This document shows positions 35,180 through 47,543 of a stretch of 64,000 bases of DNA, one piece after another (within the stretch, counting starts at the first letter, position 1; each line of letters starts with the position of its first letter). The position numbers were made by a program, and so were the translations under genes. The notes below the pieces were generated by a model. It made no database searches. It saw only the letters and a list, made by a program, of their open reading frames with translations, and was not told the origin of the DNA. The DNA is from Aselliscus stoliczkanus (lineage: Eukaryota; Chordata; Mammalia; Chiroptera; Hipposideridae). The stretch spans positions 3,372,001 through 3,436,000 of the forward strand of contig CM066727.1 in NCBI GenBank assembly GCA_033961575.1, in the 5' to 3' direction.

Positions 35180-35310
35180 CTCATTCCAACATAGCTTCTT
35201 GAAATGGTGACAAAATTAAAACTAAGAGGATCTGAGCTGAGGAGTGACATTATCTGGCCTGTCCTGAAAGGATCACTCCGGCTGCTGTTTTGGAAATGAC
35301 AGAGGAAGGA
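35180..35310 (-). mobile_element. L2 (CR1-type LINE) antisense fragment
   Basis: 'ggatctgagctgaggagtgacattatctggcctgtcctgaaaggatcactccggctgctgttttggaaatg' matches the antisense form of the L2 3' reverse-transcriptase region ('gggagtgacatgatcagattt...aagatcactctggctgctgtgtgg'). The remaining sequence to about 35560 is uncertain. Confidence 0.6.
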
Positions 35311-35829
35311 AGTTTCTATTAGGACATTTGGGGCTAACGGCAAGAGTTGACAGGCTTGTACTCGGCAGGGTGTATAGGGAGAAAGTAAAAGAGAAGACAA
35401 GGTCCACTGGGCTCCGGGTAGGCTGGGTGTGGGTGGAGGGGTAAAGAAGCCCCAGGGTCCTCCCCAAGTGTCCAGAAAGACTGGGTACCAGCTTAGCAAT
35501 GAGAATCGATGAGAGGGGTGAGTTGGGGATGGGCTATGGGGTATAATTTTGAACTGTCACGTGTCAGATTTTTAGCGGACTTCCAAAGGGAGATACCACT
35601 TACATAAATCTCGACCACAGGGGAACAATTACGGCTGACGTTTTTAAAACAAGGTGGTGGTAGAAATTGTCCAGAGGGTGTTCCAAGCCCTGTGAGAGGG
35701 AAACCTGGGCAGTGTAGAGAGAGGGGAGGGCCTGCCAGCGACTGCCCCGGAGAGCTTCGGCACTCCGATTTTCACTGCCCAATAGCCTACCCACCACTCA
35801 TGTGCCTCATTACATTTATCAAGGAAAGT

Positions 35830-35905
35830 TAGATGCAATGGAAAATTCAATTCTTCAGCCATATTGGACACATTTCAATTACTCACTAGTCATACCACAG
35901 GGGGC
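35830..35905. repeat. Possible hAT-Charlie fragment
   Basis: 'aatggaaaattcaattcttcagccatattggacacatttcaattactcactagtcat' resembles the internal phrase of an old hAT-Charlie MITE ('aattcagttcctcagtcgcactagccacatttcaagtgctcaatagcc'). Short and diverged. Confidence 0.4.
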
Positions 35906-36089
35906 AACACAAGCTATGGCCATGCTCTTCAGTGTACAAATGTCCTTTGGACAGTGTCACTTTGGAATAATAAAAGATAAAGAGAAACAGCCAGAAAGAC
36001 CAAAGAAGATGGATCAGTCCAGAAAAAAAAAGGTTAAATCACAGACAGTTTGGGTATCTCAAAAAGTAAGTGAAGAAAGTGTTTTAAGA

Positions 36090-36119
36090 AAAAAAAAAAG
36101 AGAGAGAGAGAGAGAGAGA
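36090..36119. repeat. A-run and (GA)n simple repeat
   Basis: Eleven or so A bases run into about ten GA dinucleotides. Confidence 0.93.
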
Positions 36120-38065
36120 AATGAGTCACAAGATACCATCAGGTCAATTAAGACGGGGGCTACCATTTGACTCTTGGGTTTAGTCACGTGGAAAAGACTC
36201 CTGGGTGACCACATACTAGTCTGCTCTCATGGACCCGGGTTGTGCTTACAGTTCCCCTTATGTACTAAAAGTATCAGGATTTAAATGGTAAAGTCTATGG
36301 TTCACTTGACTGTCTTTATAAGATCTGTTTAACTAAAGGAGAAAGGTGAGATGCTCATTTACATTCAAGAGAGAATCGGAGGAGAGGAATTGGAACCAGA
36401 AAGAACACATACATTTTCAAGTCATTTTGCTGTAAGGGCAGCAGAAAGATGGTACAGTAGCCAGAGAAAGATATATTGTCTGGATAAAGACTATTGCTTC
36501 ATTTTGGTTTTGCTTTTGTTTTTAACATGGCAGAAGTAAGATGGATAGACAAAGGAAAAGGTGCATTGAGGAAATACTGATCTACAAGTATAGAGAATGA
36601 AAGTTTCAAGGAAATGGACCCCAAGTTCATATTCAAGAGCTCCCTGCGGTTAGTGGTCATGGTTTAGAGACAAGCTGATGAGCATGGTGGTAAATTTCTC
36701 CCAACTCTGAGTGAGTAGAAGCCTGTTGGGGGGGTAGATATTTGCGTGAAACCAGGTTGCAGTTGAAGCAGAAGCAGCAAAAGGGAACCAGGAAAAGGGC
36801 GGGACAGTGGTAACAGTGAGGGGCTGGGAGAAACTGGCAGCATTAACAGGTTACAGAGGCAGAAGATACTGAAAAATTCTTGGAGTCAAACAAAGGAAGC
36901 TGCAAATGTAGTGTTGTGAATCTACTTTTTAAACGGACATTTAAATGAAATGATGCTCACATTTACAGAAGGTCTGTGTTATGACCATGGAAACAAGTGG
37001 CTACAGAAGCGTGGAGAACACACCAGTTGGCAAAAAGGGCAAGTAACCCAAAGGCTAGGATTTTAGAGAGGGCTTTTACGGATGTTAAAATTTTACAAGC
37101 CTATTCTAGGATTATTAATGGTCAAATAGGAACCAGAATATGGCCAAGAATGAAGGGAAATGGTTGTTCAAGGCTTGACCAAATATAAAATAATGAGGAA
37201 TAAAAATAAAAATATTAAGGAAGCTCCCCTACCCATTATCACTTGGCTCTCTCCTGAGATCAGCAAACTGACCACTATTAAACTCATTGATGGTTGTTGT
37301 AACTCAGATTCCCAAGAAAAACTTAGACAAATAGGTATGAACTGCTGACTCTGTATTTTGGATCTACAGTCCTAGAGCACTGTTAATGAGGGAAACAAAT
37401 GAGGAAGAAAATTAGGGGCAATTTGAGGTGCACTGTTATCTGCTGGTCACAGCACCACAGCGATCCAGACAGAGACAGTTTATCACTCGGCAGGTGCGTT
37501 CTGCCTGGCCACCTGAGGTCTCCAGATAAACAGCACAGAGGAGATTTACCGGGGTCACTCATGGGAGGGACCAGAAATCAGTCCTTCGAGCAGTCTATTG
37601 GATGGAGGAGGGGAAGGAAGTTTGTCTGTCAGACTTGGCCTTTTTGGGAATCTCCCGATATTCAAAGTTTTAATGCATTTCCAGGTGACATCACCTGGCT
37701 CTTGGGAACTGCCTGGGAAGACAGATTTGGTGCCCTGTGCTATGGTATTTCTCCCCAAGTCCAGAAATGGCACAAGGGGTCAGGAAATCAGGGTACAACA
37801 CAGCAGCGGGGGAGATACATAGAAGCTCAGCCCTGAGGGCATGGAAGTGATTGGTATGCAGTACCGTGCTACATCAGTGCCCGGTACTATGTTTTAGCTT
37901 CCCTCTGATGACATTTACTGTCTTTACTCCAAGGCTCTAACAGAATCTTCAGGAAGTGTCTTTGAAGAAATGTCTCTGCATAAATATCTTATTACACAGT
38001 AAGGAAATCCTAAAGAGGCAAGTCTAAAGAAAAATGATGGGGAAGTGTTTAAAGTAAACCATTCA
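36120..38065. other. Unrecognised sequence
   Basis: No named repeat. The 145-codon frame at 37399-37836 (+) with several overlapping shadows has no domain I recognise, and no convincing acceptor/donor pair was found around it. Confidence 0.35.
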
Positions 38066-38069
38066 GACT

Positions 38070-41000
38070 TCCGGTTTCAGCTCTGATATGTTAACAACTT
38101 GAACATCATCACTTGCATTCTTACAATAAGCAACATGCAAATAAACTGTTCATCAGTGACTATTCTCAGGTGCATCAGCAAACGGAGCCCCCAAATCCAG
38201 GAGGACAGGTGAGTGCAGAGGGTTAGAGTAGACAAGGTGTTTAACTAGAGCAGAGGCTTCTGGGACCACAAACTGGTAGGAAGTGTCAAATGGTAACTTG
38301 GATTAATTTCCTCATTCTGCATTTATACCATCATGAGGGGGAGAAATGTCTAGTGGTTCCAGTCATAAAATGTACACTTTTGTGGTTATCACCCCCAGGA
38401 AACTCACCATGACGTCACGGTGAAGATCAAAGAAATACACCCTCCTGGTTCTGTCAGGGTGAGTCACCCTAATGAAAGTCACCCAGAGCCTTCTTCACAA
38501 ACAACGTCACCAACAAACCCAACATGATTTGATGAGAGCTGAGAAAAAGAGGAGTGCTCCAATCCACCTCTCTCTAGATTTCCTTTATAACCACGAAACA
38601 AAAGCTGTGTCCCTGAAGAAACACTAGTAAAAATCACAACCCCAAGACACAGGCCCCACACAACACATGACTATAATCAGGATTATAAAATGCCTCCCCG
38701 CCCCTACATCATACCCCCATCCCAACAGAGATCCAGCATAATACCAGCGGACCACAGCTAAAAAACCATAAAACACAAACTCTATCTGAGGAGGGCTAAG
38801 GAAATCCCAAATTCAACAGGGAGCACAAAGACAAGGACACCAGAGGGATTCGAATATCCCATCTTCTACAGCAATGGCAAAACATTAATCATGTGTCAAT
38901 AAAAATAAAATTTTAAACAGGCAAAAACAAAACAAACAAACAACAAACATTAAGCGCGTACCAACCCCCAGCCAGATAAGCATAAAACCTCACACAGCTG
39001 GCCACAGACCTCCGTTCCTGTTACCCCATATCCAGCCCTCCATAAAAACGACCAGGCGTATTAAGAGACTGAAGAGACGAGGGAAGCATCAGACGGAAGC
39101 TAACATGGGAGAGATGTGGAATGTAAGGATGAAAATTTACAATAAGTCTGATTAATATGCTGAGGGCGCTAATGCAGAAAGTAGACAACACACCATAACA
39201 GCATGCAATTTTGCAAGAGGTGCAAGAAGAGAGATAGAAGCTATAAAAAGAATATAAAGGAAATGCTAGAAATCAAAAGCAATGTAACAGTAATGAAGCA
39301 TGTCTTTGATGGAATCGTAAGTAGACTAGACGTGGCCAAGGTAAGAATCAGTGAACTTGGGCCGGCCGCGTGGCGCGGTGGTTAAGCCCTGGTTTGGATC
39401 CCACATATGAGGGCCAGTGACACTGCCCTCTAAAAAAAAAAAACAAAAAAAAAACAAACGGTGAACTTGAAGATACGTTGATAGATGCGCCCCACGCTCA
39501 AATGCAAGGAGCAAAACATCGTTTTTCAAAAGGAATGTTGAAGAAAATTACACCAATCTCAAAAGGTATAGCATAACATATCATTAGTTGGAACCATAGA
39601 AGGAAAAGACAGAATAGAGGAATATTTGAAGTAATAATGGTCAAGCCATTCCCTAAATGATACCAAATAACAGATACATGAAACCTTGAGACAACAAGCA
39701 AGAAAATTATTAAAAACAAAACAAAACAAACAAAAAAATTAAATTAAACAAACAAAAAACTAAAGACAATCTTAAAACCAGACAAAAATAAAAACACTTA
39801 CTCTCTAGAGAGAGAAGGATGAGAAGTCTAGAGTACAGAATACTACAGAAGCACTCTGTACATCTCATCAGATGACAGGCAAGGAAAAGGAGAGTGGGGC
39901 ACAATATTTAAAACGTTAAATGTAAAAACAAAAATACACCAATCCAGGCTTCTATATTCGGTGAAATCATTCTTCAAAAAAAAAACAAGAAAAATAAACA
40001 CTTTCTTATTTCAACCAAAACTGAAGGAATTCATAATTGTGATCTACCCTATGAAAAATGTTAAAAGAAATTCACAGGGGGTTGAAAATGACATAGGTGA
40101 GAAATTCAAATCTACATAAATAATGGAAGCATATTAGAAAAAGAATCAATCAAGGTAAAGTGTAACCTCTTATTTTTCTATTCTTAATTGTTTCAAAAGA
40201 CAATTGTTTGAAAATAATAATAGTAAAAACATATTGGATAATTATAATATATGGATAAGTGTAATGAATGAAACAATTCCATAAGAGACCAGATAGTGGG
40301 ATTAGCAATGTAGTAAGATGCCAGTAAGAAGCAGTATAGTGTTGTTTGGAGGTGGACTTAGATTAGTTACAAAGGTATATTGAAGAACCAATAGAAGGAT
40401 TTTAAAAAGAATTATGATTGATATGCTAAAACAAGAGATAAAATTGAATCATAAAATGCTCATTTGAACTCAGAGAAGGCAAAAGATTAGGGAAAAAAGG
40501 AACAAATTAAAAATGCAATGAATAGAAAATAGTTACAAACATGGTAGTTATTAATACAAACATATAAATAATCACTTTAAATGTGAATAGTCTAAACACA
40601 GCAATGAAAAAATAGAGATTTGTAAAAGTGGAATATAAAAGAATAGACAAAACTAAATGCCTATAAGAAATCCATTTTAAATATAAATACTCCAATAGAT
40701 GAATAGTAAAAGACTGGTAAATAGCAAAAAGATATATCCTGCTAATATTAATCTAAAGTGACATCGAGTACTTCCATTAATATCACAAAGAGCAGACATC
40801 TGAGATAAAGAAGAGCACCACATATGACCCAAAAAAATCAATTATCCAAAAATACATGGCAGTCCTAACCATATATTCACCTCACAACAGAGTGTCTAAG
40901 AGGTGAGGCAAAGCCTTATTGAGCTGAAAGGAGAGATAGAAGCTACCATAGTAGGAGGCTTGAATAGCCTTCTTTACGAATTGATAGAACCAGCAGGCAA

Positions 41001-44000
41001 AAAAGGGGGGAGAAAATCAATAAGACTATAGATGACCTGAGGAGCTGTATCATTCAACCTGATATAAATGATGTCCACAGAGCACTTTATCCAACAACAC
41101 AATACCTGTTTCTTAGGATCACAAAGAACATTCATTAAGAGAGACATAATTGAAGGCTATAAAATACACCTTAACAAATTTAAAAAAGAAGAAATCATAC
41201 AAAGTGTGTTCTCCTACCACAATGGGATTAATATAGAAAATAATAGCATAAAGAGACCGAGAAAATCTTGAAATATTTGGATATTAAACAATTCACCTCT
41301 AAATAATACATGGTTCAGAGAAGTCCCAAGAACAATTAAAATATGTTGTACTAGATGAAAATGAAAATACAACTTAGCCAAAAATGTAAGGTGCCTTGAA
41401 AACTGTGTGTAGAAGAAAATTTATAGCACTAACTGTACATATTAAAAACAGAATCTAATCTAAGCATCCTTTTTTGAAAGTTGAGAAATAAGAGCAATTT
41501 ATGCTTAAATCACACAGAAGAAAAATAATAAAGATTAAAGAAGAAATAGATGATATTAAAAACAGAAAAACAATAGAAAATATCAATATCAACAAAGTTT
41601 TTCATTGTAAACATCAGTAAAATTAATAAACCTCTAACCACACAAACCAAGAAAAAGAGAAGGTGGAAATTACAAACATCACAAATAAAGATGATCTTTT
41701 TACTGATCCCATGTACACTGAAAATAATAAAAAAATTATTACAAAATTACATCCATAAATTTTATTGTTTAGATGAAGAAGACCATTCTTTGAAAGGCAC
41801 AACTACCATAAATCATACAAGAAGAAAGGAATAATCTTAATAGATTTATACCTATTAAAGATATAAACAAAAAAAAGCATCAGACCAGAGAGTTTCATTG
41901 GTGAATTCTACCATACATTTAGAAAAGAAAGAATACCAAATTCCCTACAATATCTTCCAGAAATTAGAAACAGGAGAAACACATTCTAACTTTGAGATCC
42001 AATTTGTACTATTATCAAACCCAGTCTCTGAGACAGGAAATGTATAGAATCATATCTCTCCTGAACACAGATGCAAAGTTCTCAACAAAATATTAGCAAA
42101 TAAAATAAGTCAATGCATAAAAATAATAATACATCATGACCAGGTATCCAATGCTGGTTCCTCCATCAAAAATCAATCATGTTATACCACATGAACAGGC
42201 TACAGAAGAAAATTTATATGGTTGTATCTATCAATTCAGGAAAAGTATTTAACAAAATTCAGCTGTCATTCATAATAAAATCTCCCAGCAAATTAGGAAT
42301 ACAGAGGAACTTCTCCAACTTAAAAAACATTCATTATATACCTACAGCTAATATCAAAACTAATAGTGAGAAACTGAACACTTTGGCATTATATGAAATA
42401 TGACAAAGATGTTCCCTTTCACAACTCTGATTCAATATCTACTGGAAGTCCTACTAGCACAATAGAAAGTAAAAGGAAATAAAGTTATATTAACTGGAAA
42501 GAAAGAAATAAAATCTTCGTTTGCAGATGGCATGATTGTCTATGTTGAAAAATCCCAAACAGTTGATGAAATATTAATAATTCCTGGAACTAATAAGAAA
42601 AAGTAGCAAGGTCACAGGATGCAAAATTAATCTGCAAAAGTCAATTGCTTTTCCCCACAACGGCAATGAACTACCGGAATTTGAAATTTAACAAAAATTA
42701 CTATTTACAATCATACCAAATAAAATGAAACATTTAGGTATAAATATAACAAAACACATACAGGATCTATCTTTAGAAAATTACAAATCTCTCATGAAAG
42801 TAATCAAAGAAAATCTAAATAAGTAGAAAATTCACATTCACATTTTGGAAAATTCAATTTTGTTGTCAATTATACCCAATTTCTTCTATAGATTCAATCC
42901 AATCCCACTCAAGATCCCAACAGACTACTCTGTAGATATTGGCAAACTCACTCTAATGTTTGGAAAGCAAAAGCACTAGAATAGCCTAAATATTACAATA
43001 GCACAACAGCTGGAAGACCACACTATCTAACTTCGAGGCTTATCGTAAAGGAATATTCCTCAAGACAGCGTCGCACTGGTGAGAGAAACAGAAACAATGA
43101 TGACACTCAGTGCTCAGGTACTGGTTTCCAAAGCCACTGCCCCATAAGGGAACCAGGGTCCTGGGGGGAAATGGCTAATTAGAGGACTGGGGCAGGGCCT
43201 GCACAACATGAGCCTGGAGCCCCTAGTGCAGATCGTCAGAGGGTGCTCAAAAAAGTCTAAATTGTTGGAAGAATGTGAAAGGGACACAGGAGCCAACAGA
43301 AAAAGCTCCAAATGGCCAAAAATGAGATAATTGGAGCAACAAATTAAATAACTAAATATAAAGCAACTTAAATAATGTAGTATCAGACTATACCCCAAAT
43401 TATAAAATAAATATCCAAGTCTCCAGACAGATATAAATAAATGATAATAAATATAAATAAACAAATAAGTAAGCAAGTAAATAGGAGAGAATAGACAAGT
43501 CTCTTCTGCAGAATTCCAAATGATGTAAAATATATATTATGCCCTCCAGAAGATAGAGCATATTGCCTTATTCCTTGGACATGGGCTGAACAGATTGACT
43601 CCCCTCCAAAGTAAACAAAATCGAAGTGGAAAAAAAGAGAATAACTGTATAGTGCAGAACCATAACAAACATGATCTCAGCCAGATAAGGAAGGTCAACA
43701 TTGACACAGAGAAGTCGCCTGGACAGTGCGCACTCTTGATAGGATGTGATGACCATGGCGCCTCGCGTATCGTGGACTTCCCCCTGAAGACCCATAACCG
43801 CTGTCTCATCATGAGAACACACCAGACACATTCTGCTGAGGGCCATGCTACAAAATACTCATCAGTCTGCCTCAAAATGTTGAAAGTTATCCAAAGCAAG
43901 GAAAGTCTGAGTCACTGTCTAAGACAATATGCTCAGGAGACATGCTGACTAAGAGTGATGTGGTTTCCTGGCTGAGAACCTGGAACAGAAATAGTTAAAA

Positions 44001-44195
44001 CAAAGAAATCAGAGCGACAACGTGTGGGCTGGAGTTAATAACAACGCATCGGCATTGGATCGTTAATTGCGAACAACGCACCATACTAATAGGAGATACT
44101 CACAATGGGAAAACTGAGTGTGCTTGTATTGGGACTCTGTGTTATGGCCTCAAACTTCTGTGAATATAAAAGTATTCTAAAAGAATTTAAAAAGG
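38070..44195 (+). mobile_element. Ancient, near full-length LINE-1
   Basis: About 6.1 kb in one orientation, the length of a full L1. The 5' part (38070-39100) is the least certain. ORF1-like sequence follows at about 39100-39900. At 39950-40100 comes 'tcaaccaaaactgaaggaattcat...gttaaaagaaattcacag', then ORF2-like segments in order: 'aaatgtgaatagtctaaacacagcaatg' (40578), 'gcttgaatagccttctttacgaattgatagaacc' (40959), 'gagagtttcattggtgaattctacc' (41888), 'atcatgaccaggtatccaatgctgg' (42135) and 'aattcaggaaaagtatttaac' (42233). The 3' UTR (43510-44195) has 'gaagtcgcctggacag', 'aacacaccagacacattctgctgaggg' and 'gttaattgcgaacaacgcaccatactaat'. All frames are destroyed. A SINE interrupts it at 39360. 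Looks L1ME/L1MC-like by its 3' UTR. Confidence 0.75.
39360..39460 (+). mobile_element. Short tRNA-derived SINE inserted in the old L1
   Basis: Head GGGCCGGCCGCGTGGCGCGG, TGGTTAAG and TGGATCCCACATATGAGGGC, with an A-rich tail. GTGAACTTG is duplicated at 39351-39359 and 39461-39469. About 14 bases are missing between TTAAGCCCTGG and TTTGGATCCC relative to sister copies. Confidence 0.9.
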
Positions 44196-46255
44196 AAGCA
44201 GATGACTGACTTAAATCTGTTTATGATCTTTGTTCAGTGCTCAAGTCAGATAACCTCATATTGCCTTGTATGTGAGGAAGCTGAGGGAGTAAGAGAAGAG
44301 GCCCTCCACTCGGTAGTTTCCATTGTCGTCACGTGAGACTGCATCTCTTCTCCGACCAGGTGAAAGGGAAGTGTTGAAGTGTTCAGACTCTGTCCGGCTA
44401 CCTTCTGTCTCCGGCATGCATAGCTTCCTTCTCTAAAGTTACTAGAAGAATACTGTCATGTAGAAAGCCAGTAAATATTCAGCAACTGAGCGTTGTATGT
44501 CTTTCATTACTCAGAAAGCCTGAGGAGCCGACATCCCTGAGTACCATAAGGCACTGTTTATACAGTGGGTTCAAGGTGAACAAAATGGCAGGAAGTGATT
44601 ATTTTTTAAATCATAGAGGCAGAGATTATTGGGATGGGAATGAGGTGTTTGATAGGTGAACCAACTGAGTTCCAGGGAGAAGGCTCTGAATTTCTTTACT
44701 TCGTGTAGAAACCCTTAGGGATTCAATGTACCATCCATGTTTAAATTGAGAATCAGGCATGCAATTTTCCTTTACAGGGTATTTCATCCTACCCTTTCTC
44801 TTAAACATAATAGCCAAAAGAAAACAAAAAAAGACTAGGCATTCTTTTTTTGACAACTAACGATATACACTGCACACACATATACACATGCACACTTTTG
44901 AATAGTTTTCTATGAAAACACCTGTTGAATTTGCTTGTCTTACCTCTGATTATGTCATTCATGTACATGAAGCCATGACCAGCCTGAGTTTAAAGCAGAA
45001 CTTATTTTATGGACACTCAGGGCTGGAGCAGGCAGCCAGCCCGCCTTGACCCAGGGGGCCAGCCCCAGCCTTGCTCCTAAGGACATGCCATGCTCCCTGT
45101 CCCACCCGGAGCCCCTCTCACTGGGTCTGAGCACAGGATGCCGGTTGGGCCCCATGTGGCAGTGTCCACGGAATGTGTTTTCCCAGGTGAAGGGGAACTG
45201 AAGTCCTGGAGGGAATAAAGACAGGAATGAGCCACATTCTCTCATTACAGAAAGCTACCTGTCCCCCTCCAACCTAGAGAACACTCAGAAGTACATGCAA
45301 AAGATGTGATTTTTAACTGCTGGGACAACCCCTCTAATAAGGGCACAGTAACAGGATTTCAACCAACTTGCACAGGTCGCCATGAATTGTATGTACCCTG
45401 CAGTGCACGCACTGCTATCAAAAACAAAACTCCAAGGACACAATATGATTCTGAGCTCTAGGGGCAGAGGGATGAGGTGGCAGACCAAACCTAAGTCATT
45501 TATGTAATCATGAAAATAAATAAATGGAAACCTCAGTGCTTTTCTGACCACTGTAGGAAACCTCGGGCTTTTATCATCAAATGTGGAACCCCCATGGATA
45601 CGGTGATTAATATGGTTTTCAGAGCCTGGCATGGGTCCAGTAGAACTGTCACTTCAAATTCCTGCAATTAAATCCGCTAATGAGAGTCATGTTAACACAA
45701 AGTTGCTCATGCTTTGGCTTTCAGAAAGAATCTGCGCATTCCTAGTTAATGGAGGTTTAAAAAACAAGGAAGGACAAATTAAATCCAATTACCTTGTGTT
45801 TTTCTTTCCTTATTTCTTGGAATCAAGAAAGAGAGTATGTTTCTTCACAATCAACATTCAGCACACCTCCCTAATTAATGCGATTTAATAAAATGAAACA
45901 AATTCCTGATGCCCTGATCTGAGTTCAGGCTAATGAAGTTGGGTTATATGACACATTAGCTGCAGAGCAAAATCCATTCCTGCAGCCAGGGAGACACAGG
46001 TTTATCCCCTCAGTACATTTACTCTGGCAGCACCAATCATGATGGCTCCTCACTACCATCATCATGTCTTGATAAATCAACATAAATTAACATTTTGATC
46101 AATACGGTCATGAAGCCCAGGCTGTGAAAGAAGGCAGCCACTGGTGGGTGCAGTGGCAGAAGGTAACTCTGCCTCTTGACAGAATGATAAGGGACAGCTT
46201 GGTGGACAATTGTCATTTTTAAAATTTTTTTCATTTGAAACTGTATTTATCTTAC
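44196..46255. other. Unrecognised sequence
   Basis: No named element. 45000-45240 is locally GC-rich but shows no exon support. Frames at 45285-45632 (-) and 45631-45888 (+) look like chance. Confidence 0.4.
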
Positions 46256-46320
46256 CAAGTTTGACAATAACCATCAAGATGCTTCCAATCATGGAAAGGA
46301 CGTTTATTTCCATGGACACA
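46256..46320 (-). CDS. Candidate 65 nt internal coding exon, hydrophobic
   Basis: On the minus strand an acceptor (ATACTCTTTGCAG) ends at 46321 and a donor (CTTG/GTAAGATAA) starts at 46255. The 65 nt between them are open in one frame. They encode 21 residues, VSMEINVLSMIGSILMVIVK plus L, which could be a membrane helix. The exon leaves one base (G), matching the entry phase of the candidate exon at 22838, on the same strand 23 kb downstream. No repeat covers it. I do not recognise the protein. Short splice-bounded frames also arise by chance, so confidence is low. Confidence 0.25.
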
Positions 46321-46649
46321 CTGCAAAGAGTATTTTAAACAGAAGGCAAAGAAAGTTACTAAAATTTACGTGAAAACTATATAAACACCCGTTGATTCAT
46401 AGTATCTTCCATGAACTACATATTGCTTTCCAAGCAACATATGCATTTCACATAAAAGACGATATACTCACTAGGATTATGAGTATGCTATTTAAATATT
46501 TCTAAAGCCTTTGTCTTCCAAAAGAAATGCAAACTCATTTCATCCCTTGTCAGGTAAAAATTATTTAATTCTCTTTCTATTGTTCTGACATATTTTTGTT
46601 TCCAGCTAGTTGTTTAGTTTCATTTGTAATAGTATTGGAAAAGTCGATA
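46321..46649. other. Unrecognised AT-rich sequence
   Basis: Nothing recognised between the candidate exon and the Tigger-like element. Confidence 0.4.
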
Positions 46650-47131
46650 CAGTAAGTCCCCACCTTACAAACATTTGAGTTGCGAACTTTCACAGATGTG
46701 AATGGACCTTGCATCACAAACATGTGTAGATGCAGAAGAATCACAGAAGTAACTCCCGTGTCTGCCGGACGTTGTCCCAGCGGTGCTGCCGTGTGCTCAC
46801 TGTGCAGTGCCATACTGGACAGGAGTCCAGGGCTCAGTCAGAGCCCAGGGTGTCCGGGACCCAGAGGAAAAGCAGTGGGGATGTGGGGGGACTGCTGGGA
46901 AGCGCAGAGCAATCACCATGGAAACAGAAGTGAAAATAATTGAGAGATTGGACCGAGGCGGAAAGATGGTAGACGTCGCTTGTTCTTATAACATGAATTA
47001 TTCAGCCATTTGCTTTACATTGTCTATTTGTGTCGAAGGTGTATAAGACTCGCTTGGTCAGAGTTACAAACCAATCCAATTTACGAACAATCTCCCAAAA
47101 TGGAATTTGTTCGTAAGTCAGGGACTTACTG
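46650..47131 (+). mobile_element. Pogo/Tigger-type element (482 bp) with transposase relic
   Basis: Ends CAGTAAGTCCCCACCTTAC and GTAAGTCAGGGACTTACTG are near-perfect inverted repeats, flanked by TA on both sides (46648-46649 and 47132-47133), the target duplication of Tc1/mariner/pogo insertion. Inside, at about 46919-47010, a frame reads KIIERLDRGGKMVDVACSYN and continues with SAI. This resembles the CENP-B-type helix-turn-helix of Tigger transposases. The catalytic part is deleted, so the copy is non-autonomous and dead. TTCGTAAATTGG/TTGTTCGTAAG-type inverted motifs lie near the right end. Confidence 0.88.
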
Positions 47132-47543
47132 TACTTTATTCAGATTTTTCTGTTTTTACCTAATATCCTTTTTCTGATGCCCGATCTCATTCAAAAACCC
47201 ACCTTATGCAGTCACTGTCTCAGCCTCCTCTTGGCCTTAACAGTTTCTGAGTTGCCTTGACCTTGGCACGTTTGAAGAGAACGGGACAGGTGATTAGAAG
47301 AATGTTGGGATTTGTCTGGTCTTCATCTGGATGGGACTTTTCTGACTTTTCTCCCCCATTATTAGATGCAAATTATGGGTTTTTGAGAGGAAGACCACAA
47401 AAGTAAGCACCATTTTCATCAGTGGGAGGCATGTAACATTCTAATTATTTTGATTTTGATTCAGTTCTGATGGAAATTGGGTAGTAAAGAAGCCTAGTAA
47501 TAATATATGTTTATGAAAACTATCCTTTGAAATTGATATGTTT

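Noticed and set aside
37399..37836. 145-codon plus-strand frame
   Set aside because: Unrecognised sequence, shadow frames on both strands and no splice context; insufficient to call a gene.
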